Origin: Salvator merianae | Taxonomy: Eukaryota; Chordata; Lepidosauria; Squamata; Teiidae | Direction of reading: 5' to 3' | DNA length: 64,000 nucleotides | NCBI GenBank assembly: GCA_003586115.2 | Contig: QVOM02000112.1 | Coordinates: forward strand, 50,714,212 to 50,778,211 | Shown: positions 45,935 through 56,109 of the stretch, piece by piece | Position numbering within the stretch: position 1 is the stretch's first letter | Layout: every line of letters starts with the position of its first letter | Notes under the pieces: model-generated | The model's input: only the letters and a program-made list of their open reading frames with translations | What the model was told of the DNA's origin: nothing | Database searches by the model: none | Translations under genes and position numbers: made by a program

Positions 45935-48400
45935 GTGGCCCCGTGTCATGGACGGCTCACCACCTGGTGAAGTTTGGGCTGTCAGTCACTCCTGTCCACC
46001 GCAGGGGTGTGGGCCAGATTGTAATGGCCCGTCCACAGAGCAAGATGGAATCTGAAGGATTCCTGAATGCTCTAGGGGATTTTCCGGATGGCATGGCCAG
46101 TGCTCCTGTCGAAGCCCTGGTCTCTCTGTGGAACAGGGAGATCCTGCGGGCGTCCTCGCCCAGCCAGTAGACTTTAAGGGGCTCCATGATTTAATGGGGA
46201 CCTAAGAGTGATGAAACAGGAGGGGCAATGACTGGAGCGTCGGTGGTTAAAATTGCGGAGCGGACCTGACCGGACACAGGTTAGAGCTCATTATCGAGCC
46301 TACCACGTGGCAGTGAAGGCAGTGAAGAAGGCGTATTTCTCCACCTCCATCGCATCCGCAAATAGCTGTCCTGCAGAGCTTTTCCGGGTAGTGAACAGCC
46401 TGGTGTCCTCTGATAGGGGGAGCGGAGGCTGAACTGACCCCGGATATCTGCTGTAACATTTTCATGAGGCACTTTAGGGACAAAGTCACTCAGATTCCCT
46501 CAGGATTGAATATCACACTTGAACGTTATCCTGTGGAGGTGTCCAGGGCTCTGGTTTGTCAGTTTTTGATAGATCAGTTTGAGTTGTTGCAGTCTGAGGA
46601 TGTGGACAGGCTGCTTGCAGGAATGCGGTCTACCACCTGCCTCCTAGACCCTTTCCCCTCTTGGCTAATTAAATCTAGCCGGGAAGGGATGGCTGAGTGG
46701 GTCTTGAGCATTGTCAACATGTTACTTGGGGAGGGCGTAGTACCATCATCCCTTAAAGAGGCAGTGGTCTACTCCCTCCTTAAGAAGCCTTCCCTCGACC
46801 CCAGAGTGCTGGGCAACTATCGCCCAGTAGCTAGCGTCCCTTTCCTGGGCAAGATTTTGGAGACAGTGGTGAGGAGGCAACTGCAGACATTCCTGGAGGA
46901 TACTGATTATTTAGACTCATTTCAGAGACTGCTTTGGTCGCCCTGATGGATGATCTACTTTGAGAGAGGGACAGGGGTCATGCCTCTTTGTTGGTTCTTC
47001 TGGACCTATCGGCTGCATTTGGTACCATCGACCATGGTATCCTCCTGGACCGACTTTGGGGGCTGGGCCTTCGGGGCACTGTCCTGCAGTGGCTTGAGTC
47101 CTTTCTCCGGGGGAGGTGTCAGAGTGGTGGTAGGTGACCAGTGCTCACAGCCATGGGAACTCCCTTGTGGGTTTCCCCAAGGCTCAGTGTTGTCCCCACT
47201 ACTGTTTAACATCTACATACAGCTGCTTGGGAAGGTTATTAGGGAGTTTGGGGTTGGGTGCCATCAATATGCAGATGACACCCAGCTCTACCACTCGATT
47301 CCAGCAGAGTCAGGTGAGGCACTCTCTGTGCTGGACTCCTGCCTGGGGGCGGTGTCAGGTTGGATGAGGACCAATAAACTCCAACTGAATCCAGACAAAA
47401 CAGATGTTCTGTGGGTTCAGAGCCTCCGTGTTCCGGTCATCGCGGGACACCCGGTGCTGGATGGGAATGTTCTTCCCTTAAGGGACCGGGTGCGAGACCT
47501 GGGAGTCCTCCTGGATTCATCGCTGTCCCTTGAATTACACATGGCAGCAGTGGCCAGGGGTGCCTACCAGAGGCTCCGACTGGTTCGGCAGCTTCGCCCG
47601 TATTTGGACGCGGGGAACCTGGCCACAGTTCTGCATGCCCTGGTAACCTCTCTTTTGGACTACTGTAACATGCTCTACATGGGGCTACCTTTGAAGACAG
47701 TCCGGAAACTGGAGCTGGTTCAGAATGCAGCAGCTCGTCTGCTGTCAGGTCATCCAGGCCATGCGCATATTTCACCGGTTCTGAAAAGTCTTCACTGGCT
47801 TCCAATACATTTCCGGGCTCAATTCAAACTGTTGACTTTGGTCTATAAAGCCCTAAATGGTTTGGGCCCTGCCTACCTGAAGGAGTGCCTCTACCCATAT
47901 GTACCTGCCCGCACGCTGAGGTCACAGAGGGAGTCCCTCCTGGTGGTCCCTTCCCCTGCATTCGTGTGGGGGATGGAGATGAGGGTGAAGATTTTCTCTG
48001 TGGCTGCCCCCAGGTTGTGGAACAGTCTCCCTATTGAGATTCACCAGGCGCCATCCCTGTTTGGGTTTTGGTGCCTGGTAAAGTCCTTTCTCTTTGCCCA
48101 GGCATATGGGCCTTGACCCTCTGAGAAGCCCCCCTCATTGCTGCTGGACTGTTGTATTGTTGGGTGAGGGTGGTTTTGTGGTGGGGGCCATGAAATATTT
48201 TTTATAATGCTTTTATAATGTTTTTATGATATTTTTACTGTAATAGTTTTTATAAGCTTTGCAAGCTTTTTGTATGTTTGATGATGTTTTATAATGTTTT
48301 TATGGTATTTTTATTGTAATTGTTTTTTGGTATGTTTTTGTAAGCCGCCCTGGGACCCCTTGGTATAGGGCAGGGTAGAAATTGAAATTAAAGTAATGTA
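45935..48400 (+). pseudogene. L2-like (CR1/L2 clade) LINE, 5'-truncated and degraded
   Basis: The longest LINE here. The left part (45943-46170) encodes GFLNALGDFPDGMASAPVEA and ALVSLWNREILRA, a linker N-terminal to the RT domain. From 46464 the frame has TTCLLDPFPSWLIKSSREG, SSLKEAVVYSLLKKPSLDP, GNYRPVASVPFLGKILE and TDYLDSFQ. A stop at 46944 and a deletion remove the following RT motif, and the next stretch is out of frame until about 47105. The reading frame then gives PQGSVLSPLLFN (47174-47209), the catalytic YADD (47268-47279), LQLNPDKT and the C-terminal RLWNSLPIEIH. The 3' UTR ends AAGCCGCCCTGGGACC..AGGGCAGGGTAGAAAT. No endonuclease domain is present, so it cannot move by itself. CR1-like assignment is possible; L2 fits the C-terminus better. 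Confidence 0.85.
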
Positions 48401-49265
48401 AATTCTCTGAGTAACATGGGCTGTTTCCTTCTTCAATGCCTGGGAAATATCTCCAAAATATTTGAAGCAATTAATTTGTACTATGTTATGGTTCTTTAAG
48501 CACTGCTGTGTGGTTTAAGATTATTGCTAAATCCATAAATTTGGCTCTTCTGGTGATTAACAACCCGTTGTTGCTTGTGGCAGTGTTGTGCAAGAATATT
48601 AAAGGCTGGCTTAAGACTGAACTGGGCCTGGGAAAGGATAACAACATTGCATGCAACACAACAGGAAGAAGGTTTGTTCTCAGATTTGAGGATGGAAGTC
48701 AAAATTCTCCTACACTTGATCTTACCCCAAAGGCCCTGAAGCAATAGAAGTCAAAATTCTACAACTGGATTGTATTCAGCAGCAGCCAGCAGTGAAGGTC
48801 ACAGCAGACACTCTGGGAACTGGCACAGGCAGGTTCTGGACATTTGTTTGCAAAAGTTGACAGTATAGATTAAACTAATTAAGATGCTGACTGCAAAGGA
48901 AACCACCCTGACCAAGGCTGTAGGAAATAATTTTTTGCTTTCCATCTCCTTTCTGCTTGGAATTAAGGGAGAAAGGTAGGCATATGTAACCCTGCATGAA
49001 CAACTGCTGCTCATGGTCTCAGACAGAAAGGAAAAAGGGGAGAGAAGCATGCATGTTGTATTGGCTAAAAAAACCCCTTAAAATTTGTAAACAGGGGAAT
49101 GGATTGATCGGCCTAGGTTCAGAAAGCTTGAACTAAGGAGGTTAAGAAAGTTAGATAGTAGGCAAGCCAATAAATAAATAAATAAATAAATACAGGCTTC
49201 TGAAGATAATTCTCTGTGGACTGAACACTAGAACAGAGAGTTCACATATGACCTCCCTGTGCTGA
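48401..49265. other. no feature recognised
   Basis: Unique-looking sequence with an (AAAT)n run at about 49174-49191 and chance frames only. Confidence 0.35.
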
Positions 49266-49279
49266 AGACTGATGGAAAT

Positions 49280-49487
49280 GGGCCCCTACGGTATGCCTTA
49301 GTATTGATGTCTACAGCTATATCAGACTAGGGAGACATTTTGGGCACTCTAGCTGAGTCCATGTTTCATGCAATGTGGATAAAGCATGATTGGATGTGTG
49401 GGGCCTGCTATAATCCACACTAGTGTGCAGACAGCAGGCCCTTATTCCGGGATATATCCTGGAACAAAGCTGAATGTGGATAGGACC
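49280..49487. mobile_element. TIR-type element related to 19928-20231
   Basis: Starts GGGCCCCTACGGTATG and ends GAATGTGGATAGGACC. The interior (CATTTTGGGCACTCTAGCTG, CCTTATTCCGGGATATATCC) matches the 20-kb copy and the short hairpins at 831 and 8107. No intact duplication. Confidence 0.55.
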
Positions 49488-49498
49488 TGAGAAAGAGT

Positions 49499-49640
49499 CG
49501 GCCTTTCTGCACTTTCTACCTTAGAATGGGATAATTACAGTCCAGCTGCTCCTGGTATAGCTGTGGAGTGCTTCACAGCTGTACCAGGAGCAGCTGGACT
49601 ATAATAATCCCATTCTAAGGTAGAAAGTGCAGAAAGGCCC
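49499..49640. mobile_element. 142-bp near-perfect hairpin MITE with AGT duplication
   Basis: CGGCCTTTCTGCACTTTC..CCTTAGAATGGGATAATTA..AGCTGCTCCTGGTATAGC reads back as its complement from the other end; one small loop lies near 49570. AGT flanks it (49496-49498, 49641-49643). It is a sister of 2411-2524, and the next element starts 11 bp later. Confidence 0.9.
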
Positions 49641-49651
49641 AGTGAGAGAAA

Positions 49652-50092
49652 AGGTCTTTTTGCACTTACCACGTTAGAACAGGATAATTATCTTGTACTA
49701 ATGTGGCCCTAGTGCCTTACCTGAACCAGGCTACCGGCATTCATGATATGTATGCCAGTAGCCTCGCCTGAAGCTTATCATGGCAGTGGCTGGGAAGTGT
49801 CCGGCCACTGCCATGGTGACCGCCAAGGACATGCAGTGCACAGGCGCAATCAGGCGATCACATAGGCACCATTGGCTGTTTGTGCAGGCCTGGCTGCCAC
49901 ATCACAAGGTAAGCGCAGATGCACTTTACAGGAGCTGACTATCATCTCCCAGTAAAGATATGGAGCACAACTTTGTGCTCCACATCTAGGAGCAACTGGG
50001 AACAGCATTATGCCGCTCCCAGCCACTCGGGCCTGTGCAAAGTGCAATCCCAATGTCAAGGACGCTTGCTAGCTACAAGTGTGAATTGGCCC
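49652..50092. mobile_element. 441-bp long-type MITE with AAA duplication
   Basis: Left AGGTCTTTTTGCACTTACC and right ACAAGTGTGAATTGGCCC, with AAA on both sides (49649-49651, 50093-50095). Interior blocks are shared with 34294, 44557 and 45267. Confidence 0.8.
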
Positions 50093-50095
50093 AAA

Positions 50096-52429
50096 GAAGA
50101 TAAACTGCTTTCAGGTTATGGATTTGGGGGTAGTTCTTACCATGGTCCTGGTTCAAATAAAATTGGATTGCTCTCTGATTGGCAAGCAGGTATTTACATT
50201 CTTTGGATATGTGATGTGAGCAAATGCAGGGCTAGAAATAAGCTTTTTGTTTGCCAGGGCTAAAAGAAGCAGAAGAAGGGGAAAACAACAGACAATCAAA
50301 GAGATTGCTGTCATGACCTTGGAAGAGACAAGATATATTACTAAAGACAGGTCAAAATGTTCCATCACCAAAAGCTGAGATATCTAAAGACCCACTTCTA
50401 CTCAGTCCTTGAATGGTAGGTTCAGGTATCCAATTCCTAATGTCATATGGACTGTAACTACAGTTTTAACAGTGAAGTAAGCTTGTGTTCTGGAAAGTCT
50501 ACCATTTCCTGGCTCTTAGCTGGACCAATCAACTAGTTTTCCATGTGCGTGTCCTATGAGAGTCTCAGACACAACAATTCAGATACTTTGGTGGCAGCTC
50601 CAAAGGTCCTACCTGCGTCACTCTCTTCACTGGTGCTGTGGCCCTGTGGGAGGTGATTAGATTTGACAGAGGAAAAACCCTTTGGTTGACAGAGGCAACT
50701 AATATGGGAACCCCCAGTCCTAAGGCAGGGAAACCTGGATCTATTGGATTCTTAGGGCAAATGAAATTTGGGCAGGGCTGAGCGTTGACAATGGGCAATG
50801 CTTCCGGAGACTGGAGGTGTGATTGCCATTTTTATCTTAGGTATATTTTTATCTCCTTCCCACTGCAGAGAGTGGGACCGCCATTTTAATAATGCAGTAT
50901 CACCATCTTCCTCCCTTATTTAGCATAGAGGATTACATTTGATGCTGATTCCAATTCTGTATCCTGTAGACATTTGTTGAAGAGCACAATTATGAAATTA
51001 CTTCTGAAAAGACCTCAGGGCTTAGCCAACTGTGTGACTGTCAGCATTTCTGACTATTGTTCACATTGGCTGTGGCAGGTGAAAACTGTAGACTACACCA
51101 TCTGGCAGGTACCATTTTCACTTTGAAAGATGCACAGAATTATGCTCTCCATCGCAAATAACCAACTGCCTGTGCAGAGAGAGATGTGTATTCATAACCT
51201 GGCATATTCGCAGCCCTAAAATTCTGCCCATTGTGTCCTACCATTTAAGCTGCAATTTCCTTTCCCTTTTAAAACCCCCCATCAAATAATACTGGTAATT
51301 AAAACAAAACCATTGTCATTTAATTCTACACAGTTCTACATGTTTTCAAAAAGAAAAGCAGCAGGAATTATCTCCTGTTTGTTAGGCAAGTAAAATGATG
51401 AAAACACACTTTGCCTAGCACCAAATGCTGTATGGAAGTGTAGTGGCTGCTGTGAGACCATGACTAGGAACAGAAAGCTTTCAGTTTCAATCATTTGGAA
51501 GTCTCTTCAAGTATTTGTTCGGCACTGGCGCTGCACACATTTTTAATTTGTACTGGTTCCTAACATCCATTAGTTCTTCAGTGCATGCTTGTACCTTTTT
51601 GAGGTTAGCTGCTATCTGCAATTTAGCATCTCCCTGACAAAACGCAAGTGATCTAAGTAGCTGCTATTTCTGCACACTTCATGTCTTTTCAAGGAACTGA
51701 TGAAAGCCACGTCATTTGCTTGGAAGTAGACACAAGCGCAATTTGCAGAACTGATGTCATGAATTCTAAAGGTGTTGCCTCATCTTGGCATAAGCCTGCT
51801 CTTTGATGTTCTCGCTGGTAGTGAAGTGTTGTTGACAGTGCAAATCCTTTGCCAATATGTAATTTATTCTCTACGTCATCTACAACTGACCACCTACTTC
51901 ATGAACAAAATCCAGTGTCTTATCAATGAACAATGTTTATTATTAGGAACGCATACCTTTGTTACATGCCAGACAATTGAGGATCTAATGGTTGATGGGT
52001 TTAAATCAATACAGTGACATCTAGAGTATGCCCTGCTTTCTTTCTGTTGATAAGATAAATTCATGTTGTAATCATTTTAAAGAAACAATGCATCATGACC
52101 TATATTCTGCATATCTGGAGCCTAGAAGAAAGGAATCTCTGAGAAAACTAAGGATATGCTCCTGTATGAGGCACAGAAAGCATTTTGTGAGTTTACACAG
52201 TTAAGGACCATTCAGCAGTTACTGTAACTGTGTTTTTCTCCTGTACAACCCAACTCCTGTTTGCACCTTCTCTTTGAACAAGTCATTCTTATGGCATCTC
52301 TTCACTAAAATCTTGGTTTCCTATAAGAGTGTTCAACTAGATATTGGGCATCTTGCTGTCAATTTTTTTCACTCGTGATGATGACGTATCTTGCTTTCCA
52401 CTAGTGCAGCAGAGAAGAGATGTGCACAA
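50096..52429. other. no feature recognised; looks like single-copy DNA
   Basis: No repeat, tail or TIR signature found. Balanced composition and absence of recognisable repeats make parts of 51000-52300 candidates for conserved non-coding DNA. Confidence 0.35.
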
Positions 52430-52739
52430 ACTGAAATTTAGATGGTCTGTTTAAATTGAACCAACTACTCTTGGTTCATGTTCACTTTGAACCATTTTTT
52501 TTTTCAAACTATGTGCAAACCACCCAGTTTGCTGCAAACTGAGAACTGCCTGAACCAGCTTGGCACATCCCAACAGCAGAGTGCCCGTCAGATACTGTCC
52601 TCTAGAGCATGAAGGTTTACTTTTCAGCCCTGAAACTGCAGTTCCTTGTGTTGCTGAAGCTTCTTCTGAAAACAGAAGCCAACTCCTGAAAACAGAAGCC
52701 ACCCTCTGAGCCCCAGATTGTTCTGGGATTGACTCCTAT

Positions 52740-52850
52740 TGTCTGGCAAAGGGCGATGAGAGGTAATTGTGGGATCTAAAGATGATCCCGTAATTGCGTC
52801 TTGCCATTTAGAGGCACTCCTTGACTGGATTCCCTCTACGTGAGGCAATG
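52740..52850. repeat. interspersed repeat shared with 12890-12990
   Basis: See the 12.9-kb copy. The preceding TTTGAACCATTTTTTTTTTC region (52480-52560) may be another repeat, similar in style to 43715-44040, which I could not classify. Confidence 0.4.
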
Positions 52851-53716
52851 TCTATGCTTCAAACCTACATTTCCTCAATATAACTTGTTCGCACAAGGAC
52901 AGGGCAAAAAAATAACGGGACAAATGGCTTGGGTCTGATTCTTTTTAAAAATCTGCTGCACTGGTTCAGCCTAGGGTTTCAGTTCCCTATTACACACACA
53001 GGCTACATCCAGACAGGGTCTAAAACATAAGATTATCCCAAGGCTGTGTTGGGATTGCTTCTGGATAAAGGGGTGAAATCCTGTGGTATCAGTATTCCAG
53101 GAAAATCATGTTTTCATGGAATAGTGATATAGATTTACCTCTCTAGACACTTACTCCTAGGTACCATCTTTTTAGAAGTGGCCACTGAGAGTGTGTGGGG
53201 CTAAAACAAGCTGAAAATCACCACTGTGCAGGGGCAGAGGCAGGGGCAGTGATTACTCACTTCTGGGTATTTCACGCCGTCAAAATACCTGGATGTATGC
53301 TGTGGCCATTACAGGAGCAAGTGTCCAGACAGGTAAGGGCCCGCACTTGCCCTGTGATTTTGCCCTGCGGTTGACATGGCAGGGCTCCCATTGGAAGACT
53401 TGCTTTGACCCTAGGGACCATATATTGAACCACTGTGGATCAAAATGCAGTTCATTAACCTAACAGTAAAGCCTCCAGTTGGAATCTCAGCAAACCCGGC
53501 CGACCTTGCAGAAGACATCCAGGAATCACTGCTAGGTCTCAGCTGTTATAGAAAGGACAAAACTCTAAAATGTGAAGAAGCAGGTTTAAAAGACAAGACA
53601 GAAAACGACCTCTGAACAAGTATTAGACAAGCTGGTTATTGAGTAAGTTATTATTTGGCTGTATGGGATTTTTTTAGAGAAGGAAAAAAGACTAATTAAT
53701 TTAACTGTGCATTTTA

Positions 53717-54900
53717 GGCCGCGTTCCGACATCGTAAATTTAATCCGTATCGGAAGAGTACAAGGACTGAATTCGTCTTCTGGTCGTTCCCACAGTTACA
53801 GTTTAACACGGACTCAATTCATACCTGCTCGTTCCCACACTGATATTTCCCATGCTTGGCACGGAGAAACAATACCTTTTCTGCCTCCACCCCTTGCCAA
53901 ATTCCCCTCCCCGTTCAGTCAGTGATTGGCTGCAGTCCCAATGTTCAAATCTTGACATCACAGAGGCGGGAAAGTCAAACTCCGCTCTCCATATGTCCCC
54001 GCTGCTGCCGCAGAACATGGATTCACTTGGCAGCGTTACTAGTCATTCGCCATTTGCTCCTTCTCCCCACTACAGCCTCTATCTACACAAACAGAACTTT
54101 AACACTATGTGTACCACACAATTAAGCTTTTTAAAGGGCTGATGGCGATTTCTGCTCCCTTGCAAGTGCACTTTTGCGCAATTGCTCAATTTAAAAGTAG
54201 CGCAAAAGCAGGGAGAGGTCCGTAAGGAAGGGAAAAAGAGGGGAGGGGACGTGGGGGGGCTCTACTATCTTGACAGTGCAGTTCATCGCCAGCAAATGGA
54301 CTCTGCCTCATCTTCCCCCGAGACATCTGCAGCAGCATGTGTCCCCGCTGTGTAGCTGTGTGCTGCCGACGGCAAAACTCATCTTGAGTGGGTTCTTTCT
54401 TGGGGCAAGAGGACTGCAACCCCAAACAGGCGCAGTTTATTTTTTGGTTTAAAGAGCAGATGGAAGTGGAGGAAGCCTTTAATTTCTTCCTGGCAGTGTC
54501 AAATGTGGGATAAAGAAAGAGAAAGGACCGCAGCTTAGCGAAATAAAAAGGACGTTTTCTTTTCTCCTGGCAGCGATAAGGATGGAGACAGAAGAAACTA
54601 CTGCGCTTCCTGCCCACCCACAAAGTCTGTCATTGGACGGCACAAAATGGGGATCCTTCCCTCTGCATGCGCCCCAAAAAGTACAGTCCCTCCCAAATAA
54701 TCTCCTTCCCCGTTCCCACATCACAAAGTAAAGCGCGCTAACCATCTGGAACGGCTTGAGACTTCATTAAATCAGAATACAAAGTAGTCCGGATTTCGTC
54801 GATATAGTCCAGAAAAACTACGGAACGGCAAGATCATGTCGGGACAGTGGGAACTGAAGATGGCCTGTAAACTGATTAAATGCCGTGTCAGAATGGGGCC
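53717..54900. mobile_element. 1184-bp non-autonomous TIR element
   Basis: Left GGCCGCGTTCCGACATCG..ATTTAATC pairs with the inverted right end, which reads GGCCCCATTCTGACACGGC..ATTTAATC. A related but degenerate copy is at about 30300-31836, so it is a family and not a chance repeat. The termini differ from the GGGCCTTTT group. Frames up to 145 residues show no transposase motifs. No clear target duplication. Confidence 0.75.
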
Positions 54901-55007
54901 CAAATGTATCTTTTTTTGGGGGGGGGGAAGGATCTCTAATAATTATTCCAAAATATTGCATAGTAAGCAATGAATAATAGCATGGTATTGCATTATAATA
55001 TGAATTT

Positions 55008-55180
55008 GTTGTTTGGTACCACTGAGTTGTGACCAACTCCTGGTTGACTGCATGGGTACCTCCATGCAGTTTTCTTGGCAGAGATACAGAAGTAGTTTGC
55101 CACTGCCTACTTCTGGGAAGAAGCTGGGGGTTGAACTGTCAGCCCTCTGCTTTCCACTAAGTTATAGCCTTTCCCATAAT
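55008..55180 (-). mobile_element. tRNA-derived SINE copy
   Basis: On the minus strand from 55180, a tRNA-like head (CTTAGTGGAAAGCAGAGGGC) and GTTCAACCCCC precede the body TTCCCAGAAGTAGGCAGTGG shared with 13490-13672. It continues to the AGGAGTTGGTCACAACTC segment, absent from the shorter 13.5-kb copy. Confidence 0.6.
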
Positions 55181-55687
55181 ATGAATTATACAGCTACAAA
55201 GATAAAACTGAAAGGGAACCTTAATGAAAAGGAGCTCCAAGAAAGCTTCAGTGAAAAAGCACTGTAAGTTATCTGCATCTAACCAAAACTAAGTCACACA
55301 TAAATCTCCAGATTAAATGCCAAAAAACCTCTAGCAAAAGATTAGAATTTAAACAAGATAAATGTGGTTTTGTCATTGCTTTCAAAAGTTAAAAAGCTTT
55401 TCCTCAGATAGAATAAAACTCAAAATAAATGATAAGCAATAGTGTTATTTGGTGACTTGGAAGAATTATGGTTTTATAGGCTGTATTATTGGTAGTAATA
55501 TTTTGAGTCATAATATAATTTTTGCATTGTGGATTGTGTATTTTTGCCATTCAGAAATGTGACGCATTTCTGTATTTGGCAGTTTGGATTGTATTTGGTA
55601 TTTTGAACCTGTCCTGAGATCTTAGGAAGAAGGGCAATTAAAAACACAAATTCTCCTTCTCCTGTCATAAGTATGCTATATTGTGAT

Positions 55688-55760
55688 CTGTTTATTTATT
55701 TATTATTTGCATTTTTATCCCACCCTATACACGGAGGTCTCAGAGTGGGTTACAACTAGC
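55688..55760 (-). mobile_element. LINE 3' tail, reverse orientation
   Basis: TTATTTATTTATTATTTGCA then TTTTATCCCACCCTATACAC and GGTCTCAGAGTGGGTTACAA is the reverse of the L2-type ending, as at 14090-14153. Confidence 0.6.
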
Positions 55761-55821
55761 ACTAACTTCTGAGGAAACATAAATAGCATTGTTGTGGAAA
55801 GCTGTAAATCATAAGTAAATA

Positions 55822-56104
55822 AAGTTGCTTCCAGACATGCAGTAAAACCCACAATCTTCTTGGTACTATATTGGGAATGGCAGACATTCCCCTGGCATTC
55901 CTAATGTAGTCCCCATTTCAGCAGATGAAAACCTGATATATTGCTATAATGGGAAACCCAGCAATGACGAAAGGAAGTGAGTGGGCATTTGACTGGCTTC
56001 TGGTAGTCCCTCTTGGGCTGACTGTAGAAGCTGCCGACTGACCTGAAGGTAAGCATCTTGTTTAGATCCTGCATTGCCTTTTGCCATCTGGAAACAACCT
56101 TAAT
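55822..56104. mobile_element. ~280-bp TIR element, 'TTGCTTCCAGACA' ends
   Basis: Left GTTGCTTCCAGACATGC resembles the inverted right end GCCATCTGGAAACAACC. The right half (GAAGCTGCCGACTGACCTGA, AGGTAAGCATC) matches 35920-35950. No certain target duplication. Confidence 0.55.
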
Positions 56105-56109
56105 CATAT

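Noticed and set aside
46950..48116. 388-residue open frame as a host protein
   Set aside because: It is a frame-shifted part of an L2-like reverse transcriptase (YADD and PQGS motifs) with a stop and a deletion upstream.
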